Shown here: positions 1 through 7,740 of the stretch, piece after piece
Layout of the letters: each line of letters opens with the position of its first letter
How positions within the stretch are numbered: position 1 is the stretch's first letter
DNA from: Chitinophagales bacterium
GTDB taxonomy: Bacteria > Bacteroidota > Bacteroidia > Chitinophagales > Saprospiraceae
Direction of reading: 5' to 3'
Length of the DNA stretch: 43,573 nt
Assembly (NCBI GenBank): GCA_017303875.1
Contig: JAFLBP010000043.1
Span: 1 to 43,573, forward strand
Translations under genes and position numbers: made by a program
Notes under the pieces: generated by a model
Seen by the model: only the letters and a program-made list of their open reading frames with translations
Told to the model about the DNA's origin: nothing
The model's database searches: none

Positions 1-133
1 ATGGCACAAATATAAACAAAGTTTAAGACGTCAATGTCGAGTTGCGAAAAATAATTAACAAGACCAACGAAGTGTTAGTTTTTTTGTCGGGCGTTTAATG
101 CTTGTACATTTACAATGACCGCTAACGCCCAAA

Positions 134-178
134 TATACGCATTGCGTTAATCCTCTTGTATACGCATTGCGTTAATCC
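134..178. repeat. 20-bp direct repeat pair in the integrase upstream region
   Basis: Two identical 20-bp units lie at 134-153 and 159-178, 25 bp start to start, each beginning TATACGCATTGCG. Just upstream a 7-bp inverted pair GGGCGTT/AACGCCC sits at 89-95 and 124-130. The first 245 bases contain no gene that I can support. A repeat spaced about 2.4 helical turns apart next to a recombinase gene could bind the recombinase or a regulator; this role is inference. The arms do not fit the integron attC core consensus. Confidence 0.7.
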
Positions 179-202
179 AATTTTCAAAAAAAATCAAACG
201 CC

Positions 203-232
203 TTGACAATAAGCATATTATGCTTACTTTTG
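203..232 (+). promoter_or_regulatory. Bacteroidota-type promoter with palindromic operator in its spacer
   Basis: TTG at 203-205, a 19-bp spacer and TACTTTTG at 225-232 match the Bacteroidota sigma consensus (TTG, about 19 bp, TAnnTTTG). The spacer carries AAGCATATTATGCTT at 211-225, a perfect 7-bp inverted repeat around one central base that overlaps the first base of the -7 box. That position is typical of a repressor operator, perhaps autoregulation by the recombinase. Transcription would begin near 239-241, which leaves almost no leader for the ATG at 246 and favours the ATG at 273. Confidence 0.65.
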
Positions 233-272
233 CACTTTAAAAAATATGCAATTACGCAGTAAAGCAGGTATT

Positions 273-1103
273 ATGGAAAACCCGCTCAGCACATTCCAGC
301 AAAAACTCCGCCTCCAGCGCTACGCTGAAAACACCATCAGGACTTACACAGGCTGTCTTTCCAAGTTTCTTCAGGCTTTCCAGCGGTACCAGATGGAGCA
401 AGTCACGGAGCAAAACATAGAAAACTACATCGCCCACCTCGTCGAAAAAGAGGAGATCAGTGACTCCTTCCAAAAACAGATGCTCGGCACCATCGGCATG
501 TATTTTGATCTCTGCCTGGGGCGCAAACTGTCGCTCCAGCACCTGTACCCAAAGCGACAGCAACACAGACTGCCCAAGTACCTGAGCCAGCAAGAGGTGA
601 AACGAATGCTTGATGTGGCTGAAAATATCAAACACCGCTGTATCCTGAAACTCTTGTACGGTGCCGGGCTAAGGGTATCGGAGGTGCTGGCACTCACCCT
701 TAAAGACATTGACTCAGCCAATATGCTCGTCCACATCCGGGATGCCAAGGGTCGAAAAGACCGAACGGTCATGCTTTCTGACTCCTTGTTATCCGACCTT
801 AGGGACTATTTTATCAAAGCCCACCCCCGGCATTTCCTTTTCGAGGGGCAGGACGGGGCGGAGTACTCAGCACGAAGCATACAAGCAGTAGTAAAGCAGC
901 TTGCTGAAAAGGCCAGGATTACCAAACCCGTCACACCGCATATCCTGCGCCACAGCTTCGCCACCCACCTGATAGAAAACGGAACCGACATCCGCTATGT
1001 ACAGGACCTGCTCGGCCATAACTCCATCAAGACCACCGAACTTTATACCCATATCACCGACGTATCAAAATCCAGGATCAAAAGCCCACTCGATCACCTA
1101 TAG
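273..1103 (+). CDS. tyrosine recombinase/integrase (XerC/D-like)
   Basis: A site-specific tyrosine recombinase of 276 residues from this start; an in-frame ATG at 246 would give 285. It has the N-terminal SAM-like core-binding domain (LRLQRYAENTIRTY) and a complete catalytic domain. Numbered from the 246 start, the catalytic residues are Arg143 (GLRVSE), a likely beta-hairpin Lys168, His232 and Arg235 (HILRHSFATHL), His258 (LLGH) and nucleophile Tyr267 (ELYTH). It resembles the short XerA/integron-integrase-like proteins common in Bacteroidota. I see no integron-integrase-specific insertion and no attC array, phage or conjugation gene nearby, so the true substrate is unknown. The ATG at 273 is preferred because the promoter's -7 box ends at 232. 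The stop codon overlaps the left arm of a perfect 15-bp hairpin, and yifB converges from the other side. Confidence 0.9.
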   Translation: MENPLSTFQQKLRLQRYAENTIRTYTGCLSKFLQAFQRYQMEQVTEQNIENYIAHLVEKEEISDSFQKQMLGTIGMYFDLCLGRKLSLQHLYPKRQQHRLPKYLSQQEVKRMLDVAENIKHRCILKLLYGAGLRVSEVLALTLKDIDSANMLVHIRDAKGRKDRTVMLSDSLLSDLRDYFIKAHPRHFLFEGQDGAEYSARSIQAVVKQLAEKARITKPVTPHILRHSFATHLIENGTDIRYVQDLLGHNSIKTTELYTHITDVSKSRIKSPLDHL

Positions 1104-1136
1104 CGCCTGTTCGGATCCAAAATCCGAACAGGCGCT
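1102..1136. terminator. 15-bp perfect hairpin between convergent integrase and yifB
   Basis: Arms 1102-1116 and 1122-1136 are perfectly complementary around the 5-base loop CCAAA. The arm begins AGCGCCTGTTCGG and shares the AGCGCNTGTTCGG motif with the elements at 14929-15139 and 31288-31449. It overlaps the integrase stop codon. There is no strong T-run on either side, so it may be a bidirectional terminator, an mRNA 3'-end stabiliser or a REP-like repeat. Confidence 0.75.
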
Positions 1137-1173
1137 TGAATTTTCGAACCGCCGTATATCCAAGCAAATGGCG

Positions 1174-2730
1174 TTAGCCCGCCCAGCCTTCTCTGTCCAA
1201 ACTCCGGTAATGAATCGCCTCGGCCAGGTCTTCAATTCGAATGTCTGCGCTGCCCGCCAGGTCGGCTGCGGTGCGCGCCACTTTCAGGATGCGATCGTAG
1301 GCGCGGGCCGAGAGTTGCAGGCGCTCCATCGCCGTTTTCAGCAGGGTGATGCCCGCCTGGTCGAGTTTGCACACTTCCCGAACCATTTTACTGGGCATCT
1401 GGGCATTGTAGTACAGTTCGGGTTTGTCTTTGAAGCGTTCGCGCTGGATTTCGCGGGCCTGCAGCACGCGTGCGCGAATGTCGCTGCTCGAAATTTTCGG
1501 CCGCTCCGAGCTGCTCAGCTCGTCGTAACTGACGGGCGTCACTTCCACATGCAGGTCGATACGGTCGAGCAGGGGGCCGGAAATTTTCGACACATAACGC
1601 TGCACCACGCCCGGGCCGCAGACGCAGGCTTTGTCGGGATGGTTGTAATACCCGCAAGGGCAGGGGTTCATGGAGGCCACCAGCATAAAACTGGCCGGAT
1701 ATTCCACGCTCACTTTGGCCCGGCTGATGGTGACGCGGCGCTCTTCCATGGGCTGCCGCAATACTTCGAGGGCGGTGCGTTTGAACTCCGGCAATTCATC
1801 CAAAAAAAGGACGCCGTTGTGGGAAATGCTGATTTCGCCGGGCAAAGGATTGGAGCCGCCGCCCACGAGGGCCACATCGCTGATGGTATGATGCGGCGCG
1901 CGAAACGGCCGCGTGGTCACTAAGGAGGCGTTGTTGGGCAACACTCCTGCCACCGAGTGAATTTTGGTGGTTTCCAAAGCCTCATGCAGGCTCAGGGGCG
2001 GCAAAATAGTGGGCAGGCGCCGTGCCAACATGGTTTTACCCGCGCCGGGCGGACCAATCAGGATCACATTATGACCACCCGCAGCCGCCAGTTCAAGGGC
2101 GCGCTTGATGTTTTCCTGTCCGCGCACATCCGAAAAATCCACCTCGTAGTTGTCGAGGTTGGCAGCAAATTCCTCGCGGGCATTGACATAAACCGGCTGC
2201 ATCTGCGGATCGCCGGACAGCACCGCCAGGGCTTCGCGCAGGTTTTCCACGCCGTACACTTCCAGGTCGCTCACAATTGCCGCTTCGCGGGCATTTACTT
2301 TCGGCAAAATAAAGCCGCGCATGCCTTCGCGCCGGGCCTGAATGGCGATGGGCAGCGCGCCTTTGATGGGCCGGAGGCTGCCGTCGAGCGACAACTCGCC
2401 CATGATGAAGAAGCGTTCGAGGTTGTCGGGCGGAATTACCTTGGCGCCGGCGAGCATACCGATGGCGATGGGCAAATCGAAGGAGGAGCCTTCCTTGCGC
2501 ACGTCGGCGGGCGCGAGGTTGATGATGGTTTTTACCCGAGGCAGAAAGAGACCCGAATTTTTAAACGCGGCTTCCTTGCGCAGCAAGCCTTCGCTTACGG
2601 CTTTGTCGGGCAGGCCAACGATGAAGTAGGAAATTTTGTCGGCGGCGGCGGGGCCGCCTGCATTCACCTCGATGGTGATGGTTTGTGCGTCAACGCCGTG
2701 CACAGCACCGGCATAGGTTTTAACAAGCAT
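1174..2730 (-). CDS. comM: YifB/ComM-family Mg-chelatase-like AAA+ ATPase
   Basis: A 518-residue protein, about the usual ComM/YifB length (around 510). ComM homologues are hexameric helicases that promote branch migration during integration of transforming DNA. Counted from this start, the N-terminal Lon-like (ChlI) fold is followed by PFRAPHH (about 275-281), Walker A GPPGAGKT (226-233), Walker B LFLDE (308-312), a four-cysteine motif MNPCPCG...CVC (Cys357, 359, 369, 371) and the C-terminal Mg-chelatase domain. The frame stays open upstream to 2808, but MLVKTYAGAVHG is the characteristic family N terminus, so the start is set at 2730. The gene converges with the integrase across a hairpin and has a tiny membrane-protein gene 71 bp upstream on the same strand, possibly co-transcribed. 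The family is secure; a role in natural transformation here is inferred from the family only. Confidence 0.93.
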   Translation of the reverse strand: MLVKTYAGAVHGVDAQTITIEVNAGGPAAADKISYFIVGLPDKAVSEGLLRKEAAFKNSGLFLPRVKTIINLAPADVRKEGSSFDLPIAIGMLAGAKVIPPDNLERFFIMGELSLDGSLRPIKGALPIAIQARREGMRGFILPKVNAREAAIVSDLEVYGVENLREALAVLSGDPQMQPVYVNAREEFAANLDNYEVDFSDVRGQENIKRALELAAAGGHNVILIGPPGAGKTMLARRLPTILPPLSLHEALETTKIHSVAGVLPNNASLVTTRPFRAPHHTISDVALVGGGSNPLPGEISISHNGVLFLDELPEFKRTALEVLRQPMEERRVTISRAKVSVEYPASFMLVASMNPCPCGYYNHPDKACVCGPGVVQRYVSKISGPLLDRIDLHVEVTPVSYDELSSSERPKISSSDIRARVLQAREIQRERFKDKPELYYNAQMPSKMVREVCKLDQAGITLLKTAMERLQLSARAYDRILKVARTAADLAGSADIRIEDLAEAIHYRSLDREGWAG

Positions 2731-2801
2731 AGCCAAGAAAAATTGATGTACAGAGGATAAAATGTGAATAGCGGAGGCAAAGATATAAAAAAACTTTTGC
2801 C

Positions 2802-2924
2802 TCAACAAGCCTTAAACGCCCCAAAAATTACAAGCAGCCAAACAATGCCTTTACCTAAGAAAAAAAGAAAGCCGCCAATGCCCAATCGGCGCAGCCAGGT
2901 CTTTAGATTTTTTTTTTGCTCCAT
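2802..2924 (-). CDS. 40-residue single-pass membrane protein upstream of comM
   Basis: The ORF encodes a basic, amphipathic N terminus (MEQKKNLKTWLRRLG) followed by one hydrophobic segment (about residues 15-37, FLFFLGKGIVWLLVIFGAF) and a short tail, then TGA. It has the look of a genuine coding sequence: a positively charged start, a glycine-rich helix and a putative -7 box (TACCTTTG on the minus strand at 2971-2964) about 40 bp upstream. Similar tiny proteins of the pattern GFLFFLxKGxxWL are, as I recall, widespread and unnamed in Bacteroidota. The strand opposite carries a shadow reading frame rich in Lys/Arg that I do not accept. Its function is unknown. It is likely a small inner-membrane protein, possibly in the comM transcript. 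Confidence 0.6.
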   Translation of the reverse strand: MEQKKNLKTWLRRLGIGGFLFFLGKGIVWLLVIFGAFKAC

Positions 2925-2963
2925 TGTTCAGTCGCTTTTTTTTCCCGTTCGGTAAGCTTTTGG

Positions 2964-2971
2964 CAAAGGTA
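2964..2971 (-). promoter_or_regulatory. -7 element (TACCTTTG) for the small ORF and comM
   Basis: Read on the minus strand, TACCTTTG matches TAnnTTTG exactly and lies 40 bp upstream of the ATG at 2924. No good TTG is found 19-21 bp further upstream, so only half of the consensus is visible. On the plus strand TAAATTTG at 2987-2994 could serve the cytochrome operon starting at 3083, with TTTG at 2959-2962 and a long 24-bp spacer. Confidence 0.4.
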
Positions 2972-3082
2972 CAGCAAGCGGGTTTGTAAATTTGGGTGTT
3001 CTTGTCTTTCTGTCCAAGTTTTTCACAGCCTTGCAGTTCGTATAAACGCTGCGCGGCGCTTAAAAGTTGATTAAAAATTACA

Positions 3083-3850
3083 ATGATAAAGCCATCCGCT
3101 TCAAACCGATTTTCATCCAGCTACTTACTGCGTTCAGGCCTGTTGTTTACCGCAGGCCTTCTTTTTTTGCTGGCCTGCAAACACGAGCCACTGCTGACGC
3201 CGGGTCCTGATCCGAACGATCCGGGTTCAGGCAACCCCAACCCGGAAAACCCCGTTACTAACCCATGTAGCCCTGATTCGGTTTATTTCAGCAACCAGAT
3301 TTTGCCGATTTTAGTGTCCAATTGTAGCAAATCGGGTTGCCACAACGAACAAGACCGTGCCGACGGCGTTGTGCTTACGTCGTATAACTCCCTGATTAGC
3401 ACCGTGGAAAAAGTAAAAAGCACCGATTGGAACAAAAATGAACTGATTGAAGTGCTTTTAGAAACTGATCCCGACGACCGGATGCCGCCAGCGCCCAATC
3501 CGGCCCTGAGCAACGCACAGATCAACCTGCTCAAGACCTGGATTCAGCAAGGCGCCCAACAAAATGCCTGCGACGAAAGTGCGGGAGAATGTATCACAGA
3601 TAACCTGACTTATACGAACTTTGCGCAAAACCTCATCAGCAGCAAATGTATAGGTTGCCATCAGGGTAGTGCGCCGCAAGGCGGAATAAACCTCAGCAAC
3701 TACAACGATGTCAAAGCACTTGCTCAAAATGGCAAACTTTTAGCTTCCATAAAACGTACATCCAACTGGATGCCCCTGAACGGCCAGAAACTCGATGCCT
3801 GTACCATTTCCAAATTAGAAGCCTGGATCAACGCCGGCGCTCCCAACTAA
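3083..3850 (+). CDS. di-domain cytochrome c-like lipoprotein
   Basis: A 255-residue exported lipoprotein. A hydrophobic signal segment ends in LLFLLAC, with Cys32 as the lipidation site, then a Pro/Asn/Gly-rich linker (33-62). Two cytochrome c-like domains follow. The first has a CX4CH motif (CSKSGCH, Cys81, Cys86, His87) and a candidate Met ligand in RMPPAP (Met134). The second has the classical CXXCH (CIGCH, Cys189, Cys192, His193) and WMPLNG (Met230). The pattern NQILPILVSNC resembles Planctomycete-type cytochrome C domains. It is probably an outer-membrane or periplasmic electron carrier, but the redox partner is unknown. It is the first gene of a same-strand set of four running to 5732, 33 bp upstream of a second cytochrome lipoprotein whose heme domain is similar. 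Confidence 0.8.
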   Translation: MIKPSASNRFSSSYLLRSGLLFTAGLLFLLACKHEPLLTPGPDPNDPGSGNPNPENPVTNPCSPDSVYFSNQILPILVSNCSKSGCHNEQDRADGVVLTSYNSLISTVEKVKSTDWNKNELIEVLLETDPDDRMPPAPNPALSNAQINLLKTWIQQGAQQNACDESAGECITDNLTYTNFAQNLISSKCIGCHQGSAPQGGINLSNYNDVKALAQNGKLLASIKRTSNWMPLNGQKLDACTISKLEAWINAGAPN

Positions 3851-3883
3851 GCGTTTTAAACAACCCGCTTTTATAGTCATTCA

Positions 3884-4255
3884 ATGAAAAAAATCCTTTT
3901 CCCAGCTATCACACTGGCCTTGCTCGCAGCCACTGTTTTGCCCACTGCCTGCTACTACGACAACGAAACCGATCTGTACGGTGGTACGGCAACCTGCGAT
4001 ACCGTCAACCAGCGCTACTCCGTAGAAGTGCAGCAGATCATGGCCGCCAACTGCCTTTCCTGCCACAACGGACCAGGCGGCGCCGCAGCCATCCCGATGG
4101 AAACGCACGCCCTGCTCAAGGAATTTGCCACCAACGGCACCCTGATCGACCGCATCAACGACTCCGGCAGCCCCATGCCGCCCTCCGGCCTGATGTCGGC
4201 TTGCGACCGCAGTAAAATGGAAGCCTGGGTAAAAGCCGGCGCCCCGAACAACTGA
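3884..4255 (+). CDS. mono-heme cytochrome c-like lipoprotein
   Basis: A 123-residue lipoprotein with signal peptide and lipobox LPTAC (Cys23). One cytochrome c-like domain follows, with CLSCH (Cys57, Cys60, His61) and a plausible distal Met in PMPPSG (Met98). Two further cysteines lie at about 38 and 107. The C-terminal pattern KMEAWVKAGAPNN matches the end of the preceding protein (KLEAWINAGAPN), so the two genes are related by duplication or share one domain. It sits 33 bp after the di-domain protein and 58 bp before the OB-fold gene, consistent with an operon. Its redox role is inferred from the heme motif; the partner is unknown. Confidence 0.8.
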   Translation: MKKILFPAITLALLAATVLPTACYYDNETDLYGGTATCDTVNQRYSVEVQQIMAANCLSCHNGPGGAAAIPMETHALLKEFATNGTLIDRINDSGSPMPPSGLMSACDRSKMEAWVKAGAPNN

Positions 4256-4313
4256 TTTGTCTGTAACCTGCGTTGCTACACCATTTTTGGCACAACGTGT
4301 AAAACACAACAAC

Positions 4314-4751
4314 ATGTCCGCAAAAAGTAAAAACTGGCTCCTGTACGGCCTGATCGCCCTCCTTGTACTGGGTGGCGGCGGCGCTGCTACCGCTTATTAT
4401 ATGTGGAATAAACCCCACGAGAATGTCGGCGACAAAAAAGCTGATTTCAAAGTCAGCGCTGCCGAACTGTTCAGCGCTTTTTCCCAGGACGAAGCAGCCG
4501 CCACCGCCAAATACCTCGGCAAAACCATCGTCGTAAGCGGCAAGGTAAAAGAAGCGGTACTTTCTCCGACCACCGGTATGGTTCGCGTCAGTTTCTGGAC
4601 CGACGACCCCTTCGATGTCAGTTGCGAACTTGACCCGCTCACCAAGCACAAACGCACCAATTTTACAGCCGGCGAAACGATTTCCATTAAAGGTATCTGC
4701 ACCGGCTATGCCATGGATGTGCAGCTCACCCGCTGTGTTGAAGCCGATTAA
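4314..4751 (+). CDS. membrane-anchored OB-fold (tRNA_anti-like) protein
   Basis: A protein of 145 residues from ATG 4314. The frame is open back to 4257, but the upstream part lacks a credible signal segment while MSAKSKNWLLYGLIALLVLG starts a clear N-terminal transmembrane anchor (about 9-31). The exported part has the OB-fold pattern of Bacteroidota tRNA_anti-like proteins: YLGKTIVVSGKVKEAV, a mid-domain VRVSFWTDD, then GETISIKGICTGYAMDVQLTRC. These proteins are usually found beside c-type cytochromes, YceI and DUF5777 barrels rather than in tRNA metabolism, so the name reflects the fold only. It lies between a cytochrome lipoprotein and a DUF5777 gene, which is that context. Molecular function is unknown. 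Confidence 0.75.
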   Translation: MSAKSKNWLLYGLIALLVLGGGGAATAYYMWNKPHENVGDKKADFKVSAAELFSAFSQDEAAATAKYLGKTIVVSGKVKEAVLSPTTGMVRVSFWTDDPFDVSCELDPLTKHKRTNFTAGETISIKGICTGYAMDVQLTRCVEAD

Positions 4752-4817
4752 CAGGTAATTTCCCTAAAAAACGCATGCTCCTCCATCTTCTAAATTTACC
4801 CACTTCCAGCATATAGT

Positions 4818-5732
4818 ATGAAAAAATTGCTACCGCTCTTGCTGCTGCTCGCCTCCGGCATCCTGCCATTGGCCGCCCAAGACGACCTGCTCTCCCTGCT
4901 CGGCGAAGAAAAAACGACCGACTACGCCACCGCAAGCTTTAAAACCACCCGCGTCGTCAACGGACACTCCATTGAAAACGTAGCGCCCGGTGTGCTCGAT
5001 TTCAAAATATCCCACCGCTTCGCGCCCGTGCGCAATGGTATCTATGACCTTTTTGGTATCGATGGCGCCTCCATCCGCTTCGGCTTAGATTATGGCATCA
5101 CCGACCGACTCATGATCGGCCTGGGCCGCAACAGCCGCGAGAAAATCGTCGACGGCTTTGCCAAATACAAGCTCCTGCGCCAAAGCAGCGGCAAACACAA
5201 CATGCCCGTCACGCTGATTTATCTCGTTGATGCTCAGGTAAAAACCATAAAATTTGCCGACAATACCCGCGAGAACTTCTTCTCCTCACGCCTCTTCTAC
5301 GCCCACCAGGTAATTGTTGGCCGCAAATTCAATGAAAGCCTGTCCCTGCAATTGATGCCGACATTGATCCACCGCAATTTGGTAGCCACGCCAGAGGACA
5401 AAAACGACGTCTTTTCCATCGGCATCGCTGGCCGCGTCAAACTCAACAAACGCGTTGCCCTTAACGCCGAATACTACTATGTACCAACGGGCCAGATCAT
5501 CAGCCAGCCCTATGTCAACAGCCTGTCACTCGGCCTCGATATCGAAACCGGCGGACACGTATTCCAGCTCCATTTCACCAACTCGCCCGATATGAGCTAC
5601 AAGGGCTTTATCACGGAAACACAGGAAGACTGGTTCTTTAAAAATGATGAAGATCGCTGGCTCTCCGGCCTGCGCTTCGGTTTTAATATCTCCCGTGTGT
5701 TTACGGTGGTAAAACCGAAGCAACATTTATAG
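4818..5732 (+). CDS. DUF5777-family beta-barrel protein
   Basis: A 304-residue exported protein with signal peptide (cleavage probably after LAAQ, residue 21). The mature part consists of alternating hydrophobic/polar strands typical of an outer-membrane barrel (for example SIRFGLDYGITDRLMIGLGRN and FNESLSLQLMPTLIHRN) and ends with a strand-like GLRFGFNISRVFTVV. The N-terminal DLLSLLGEE and the motif VLDFKISHRFAPV fit the DUF5777 family, which I recognise from its pattern. It follows the cytochrome/OB-fold genes by 66 bp and is likely the barrel of that envelope module. It converges with the next gene, leaving only 5 bp between the stop codons and no room for a hairpin. Substrate is unknown. 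Confidence 0.75.
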   Translation: MKKLLPLLLLLASGILPLAAQDDLLSLLGEEKTTDYATASFKTTRVVNGHSIENVAPGVLDFKISHRFAPVRNGIYDLFGIDGASIRFGLDYGITDRLMIGLGRNSREKIVDGFAKYKLLRQSSGKHNMPVTLIYLVDAQVKTIKFADNTRENFFSSRLFYAHQVIVGRKFNESLSLQLMPTLIHRNLVATPEDKNDVFSIGIAGRVKLNKRVALNAEYYYVPTGQIISQPYVNSLSLGLDIETGGHVFQLHFTNSPDMSYKGFITETQEDWFFKNDEDRWLSGLRFGFNISRVFTVVKPKQHL

Positions 5733-5737
5733 CTTGT

Positions 5738-7306
5738 TTATGCGTTGACCATCGCGGCAACGGCCCGGGCAACATTCTGCCCGTCCATCGCTGCCGAAAT
5801 AATACCACCGGCATAGCCGGCCCCTTCGCCGCAGGGAAACAAACCCGGCGTTTCGGGGTGCATAAAGGTCTGAGGGTCGCGCGGGATGCGCACCGGCGCG
5901 CTCGTGCGACTCTCGGTTCCTACCACAATCGCTTCGCGGGTATAATATCCTCTCATGGTTTTGCCAAACTGCGCCAGGCCCTTGCGCAAACGCTCACTGA
6001 TGTGCCTGGGCAACAAATCATATAAAGGCGCCGCATAAATGCCCGGAATATAGGAAGTTTTGGGCAAATCCGCCGATAAGCGGCCATCTATAAAATCCGG
6101 CAGGCGCAAGGCCGGACCGCGCTGGGAGCCGTCTCCGGCTTCAAACATTTTCCTTTCCACTGCCGCCTGAAATTCCATAAACCCGAACACGCCGTGTTTG
6201 GCAAAAGGGCCGAGGTCTTCGGCTTCAATGGCCGTCACCATACCCGAATTGGCAAAAGGCGAATCGCGGCGGCTCATGCTCATGCCGTTCACCACGACCT
6301 CGCCGGGCGCCGTTGCGGCCGGAACAATTAGTCCGCCCGGACACATACAAAAGGAAAACACCCCTTTTTCATTGATCTGACAAACAAGGCTGTAGCTTGC
6401 GGCAGGCAGGTCTTCGTCGCGCACCTCGCGATGGTACTGAATACGGTCGATCAGCGGTTGCGGATGCTCGATGCGCAAGCCCAATGCAAAGGGTTTGGCC
6501 TCCAGGCGTACGCCTTGCGCGTCGAGTTGGCGGTAAATATCGCGGGCGGAGTGGCCGGTGGCCACAATGACAGCGTCGGCGAGCCATTCCTGGCCCTGGG
6601 CCGTGCGCACGCCGCACATTTCCCTTTTATCGTTGAGGATAAATTCCGTTACAAATTGCCCGAAATGCACCTCGCCGCCGTACTGCACAATGCTTTCCCG
6701 GATATTTTGCACCACTTCCGGCAATTTATTGGAACCAATATGCGGATGCGCCTCCACGAGAATATCCGATTTGGCGCCGTGTTCGACGAGCAGGCGCAGC
6801 GATTTGATGACATTGCCGCGCTTCACCGAGCGGGTGTACAGCTTCCCGTCGGAGTAAGTGCCAGCGCCGCCTTCGCCAAAACAATAATTGGAATGTGGAT
6901 CCACGACGCCGAACTGCTGAATGGCGCGGAGGTCGCGGCGGCGTGCGCGCACGTCTTTCCCACGATCCAGCACGATGGGTCGGATGCCCAGTTCGATCAG
7001 TTCGAGTGCAGCGAAATAGCCTGCCGGGCCGGCGCCGATGATCAGCGCGCGGGGCGCATTGTCCCGAACCGGCTGATAGCCTTTGAGCAGGGGCGCTTCG
7101 GGCTGATAAACCTCCTGTGTGCTGTATACTTCCACGCGCAGGCGGTACACCACTTGCCGGCTGCGGGCATCGAGCGAGGCTTTTAAAACTTCAATATGCT
7201 GAAGATCGGTGGGGCGCAGGCCGCTTTGTGCGAGTACTTTACGGCGCAGCACTGCTTCATCGTGGCGTTCGGAGGGCAGCAGTACAATTTCGAGCAGTTG
7301 CGGCAT
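5738..7306 (-). CDS. FAD-dependent dehydrogenase (COG2509-type)
   Basis: A 522-residue flavoprotein. An N-terminal domain of about 80 residues (MPQLLEIVLLPSE...) precedes the Rossmann FAD motif GAGPAG at 91-96 and the acidic strand end VLDRGKDV. Internal motifs include CFGEGGAGTYSDGKLYTR, the second dinucleotide-binding strand VIVATGHSARD and the C-terminal FAD motif GLFPCGEGAGYAGGI. This architecture is that of the uncharacterised bacterial FAD-dependent dehydrogenase family sometimes called COG2509. The substrate is not known. The gene starts 2 bp after the stop of the small exported protein upstream, so the pair is translationally coupled or at least co-transcribed. Cytoplasmic, as no signal peptide is seen. 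Confidence 0.85.
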   Translation of the reverse strand: MPQLLEIVLLPSERHDEAVLRRKVLAQSGLRPTDLQHIEVLKASLDARSRQVVYRLRVEVYSTQEVYQPEAPLLKGYQPVRDNAPRALIIGAGPAGYFAALELIELGIRPIVLDRGKDVRARRRDLRAIQQFGVVDPHSNYCFGEGGAGTYSDGKLYTRSVKRGNVIKSLRLLVEHGAKSDILVEAHPHIGSNKLPEVVQNIRESIVQYGGEVHFGQFVTEFILNDKREMCGVRTAQGQEWLADAVIVATGHSARDIYRQLDAQGVRLEAKPFALGLRIEHPQPLIDRIQYHREVRDEDLPAASYSLVCQINEKGVFSFCMCPGGLIVPAATAPGEVVVNGMSMSRRDSPFANSGMVTAIEAEDLGPFAKHGVFGFMEFQAAVERKMFEAGDGSQRGPALRLPDFIDGRLSADLPKTSYIPGIYAAPLYDLLPRHISERLRKGLAQFGKTMRGYYTREAIVVGTESRTSAPVRIPRDPQTFMHPETPGLFPCGEGAGYAGGIISAAMDGQNVARAVAAMVNA

Positions 7307-7308
7307 AT

Positions 7309-7740
7309 TTATTCCTTCTCCTCTTTTCTGCGAATCGTAATTTTATTGTCTTCCCAGAAGAATGTGTCGGGCACAAACACTTTCGCTTCGGGGATTTCCG
7401 TGCATTCGCCAGCGGGCGTTTTGATTTTTTTCCGGTCGCGTATTTTGGTGGAAATTTTCACTTCACCCGGGGCGAGTGTATCCATGCGCACGTCATAACG
7501 GCCTTCTTTAATCAGAAAGTCCAGAATTTCCGGGGTAGCGTTGGAGAGTTGAATATTGGTTTCAATCATAATGGCGCTGCCGGCCCAGGTATGCAGGTCG
7601 TAAATATCTGCGATGTCGAGGGTGATGGTTTTCATCGAATCCACCTCAAACACCTGATACATGGTACGCTCCATTTGCGCCTGCGCGGGCGTTGAAAAAA
7701 GCGCGCCGAGGAAAATTAAAAAAGAAAAACGCGATAACAT
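7309..7740 (-). CDS. small exported protein, unknown function
   Basis: 143 residues from ATG 7740; the frame is open to 7779, but MLSRFSFLIFLGALFSTPAQAQ is a clean signal peptide with cleavage after AQA/Q. The mature domain of about 120 residues is strand-rich (DSMKTITLDIADIYDLHTWAG, MIETNIQLSN, GEVKISTKIRDRKK) and ends in a charged tail. It resembles small adhesin/DUF4097-like auto-transport folds only in strand pattern, and I do not assign a family. It lies directly upstream of the FAD-dehydrogenase gene with a 2-bp gap. The region 7741-8018 between this gene and the divergent peptidase holds an imperfect 11-bp inverted repeat (about 7940-7974) but no clear promoter. Confidence 0.75.
   Translation of the reverse strand: MLSRFSFLIFLGALFSTPAQAQMERTMYQVFEVDSMKTITLDIADIYDLHTWAGSAIMIETNIQLSNATPEILDFLIKEGRYDVRMDTLAPGEVKISTKIRDRKKIKTPAGECTEIPEAKVFVPDTFFWEDNKITIRRKEEKE

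Noticed and set aside
89..178. Integron attC site upstream of the recombinase
   Set aside because: The inverted pair and direct repeats do not match the attC core consensus (GTTRRRY/RYYYAAC), and there is no cassette array.
997..2760. Long plus-strand reading frames opposite comM (308 and 267 codons)
   Set aside because: They are shadows of the comM frame; comM has Walker A/B and other motifs, the shadows have none.
2764..2955. 63-codon Lys/Arg-rich plus-strand ORF
   Set aside because: It is the shadow of the 40-residue minus-strand membrane protein, which has the better features.
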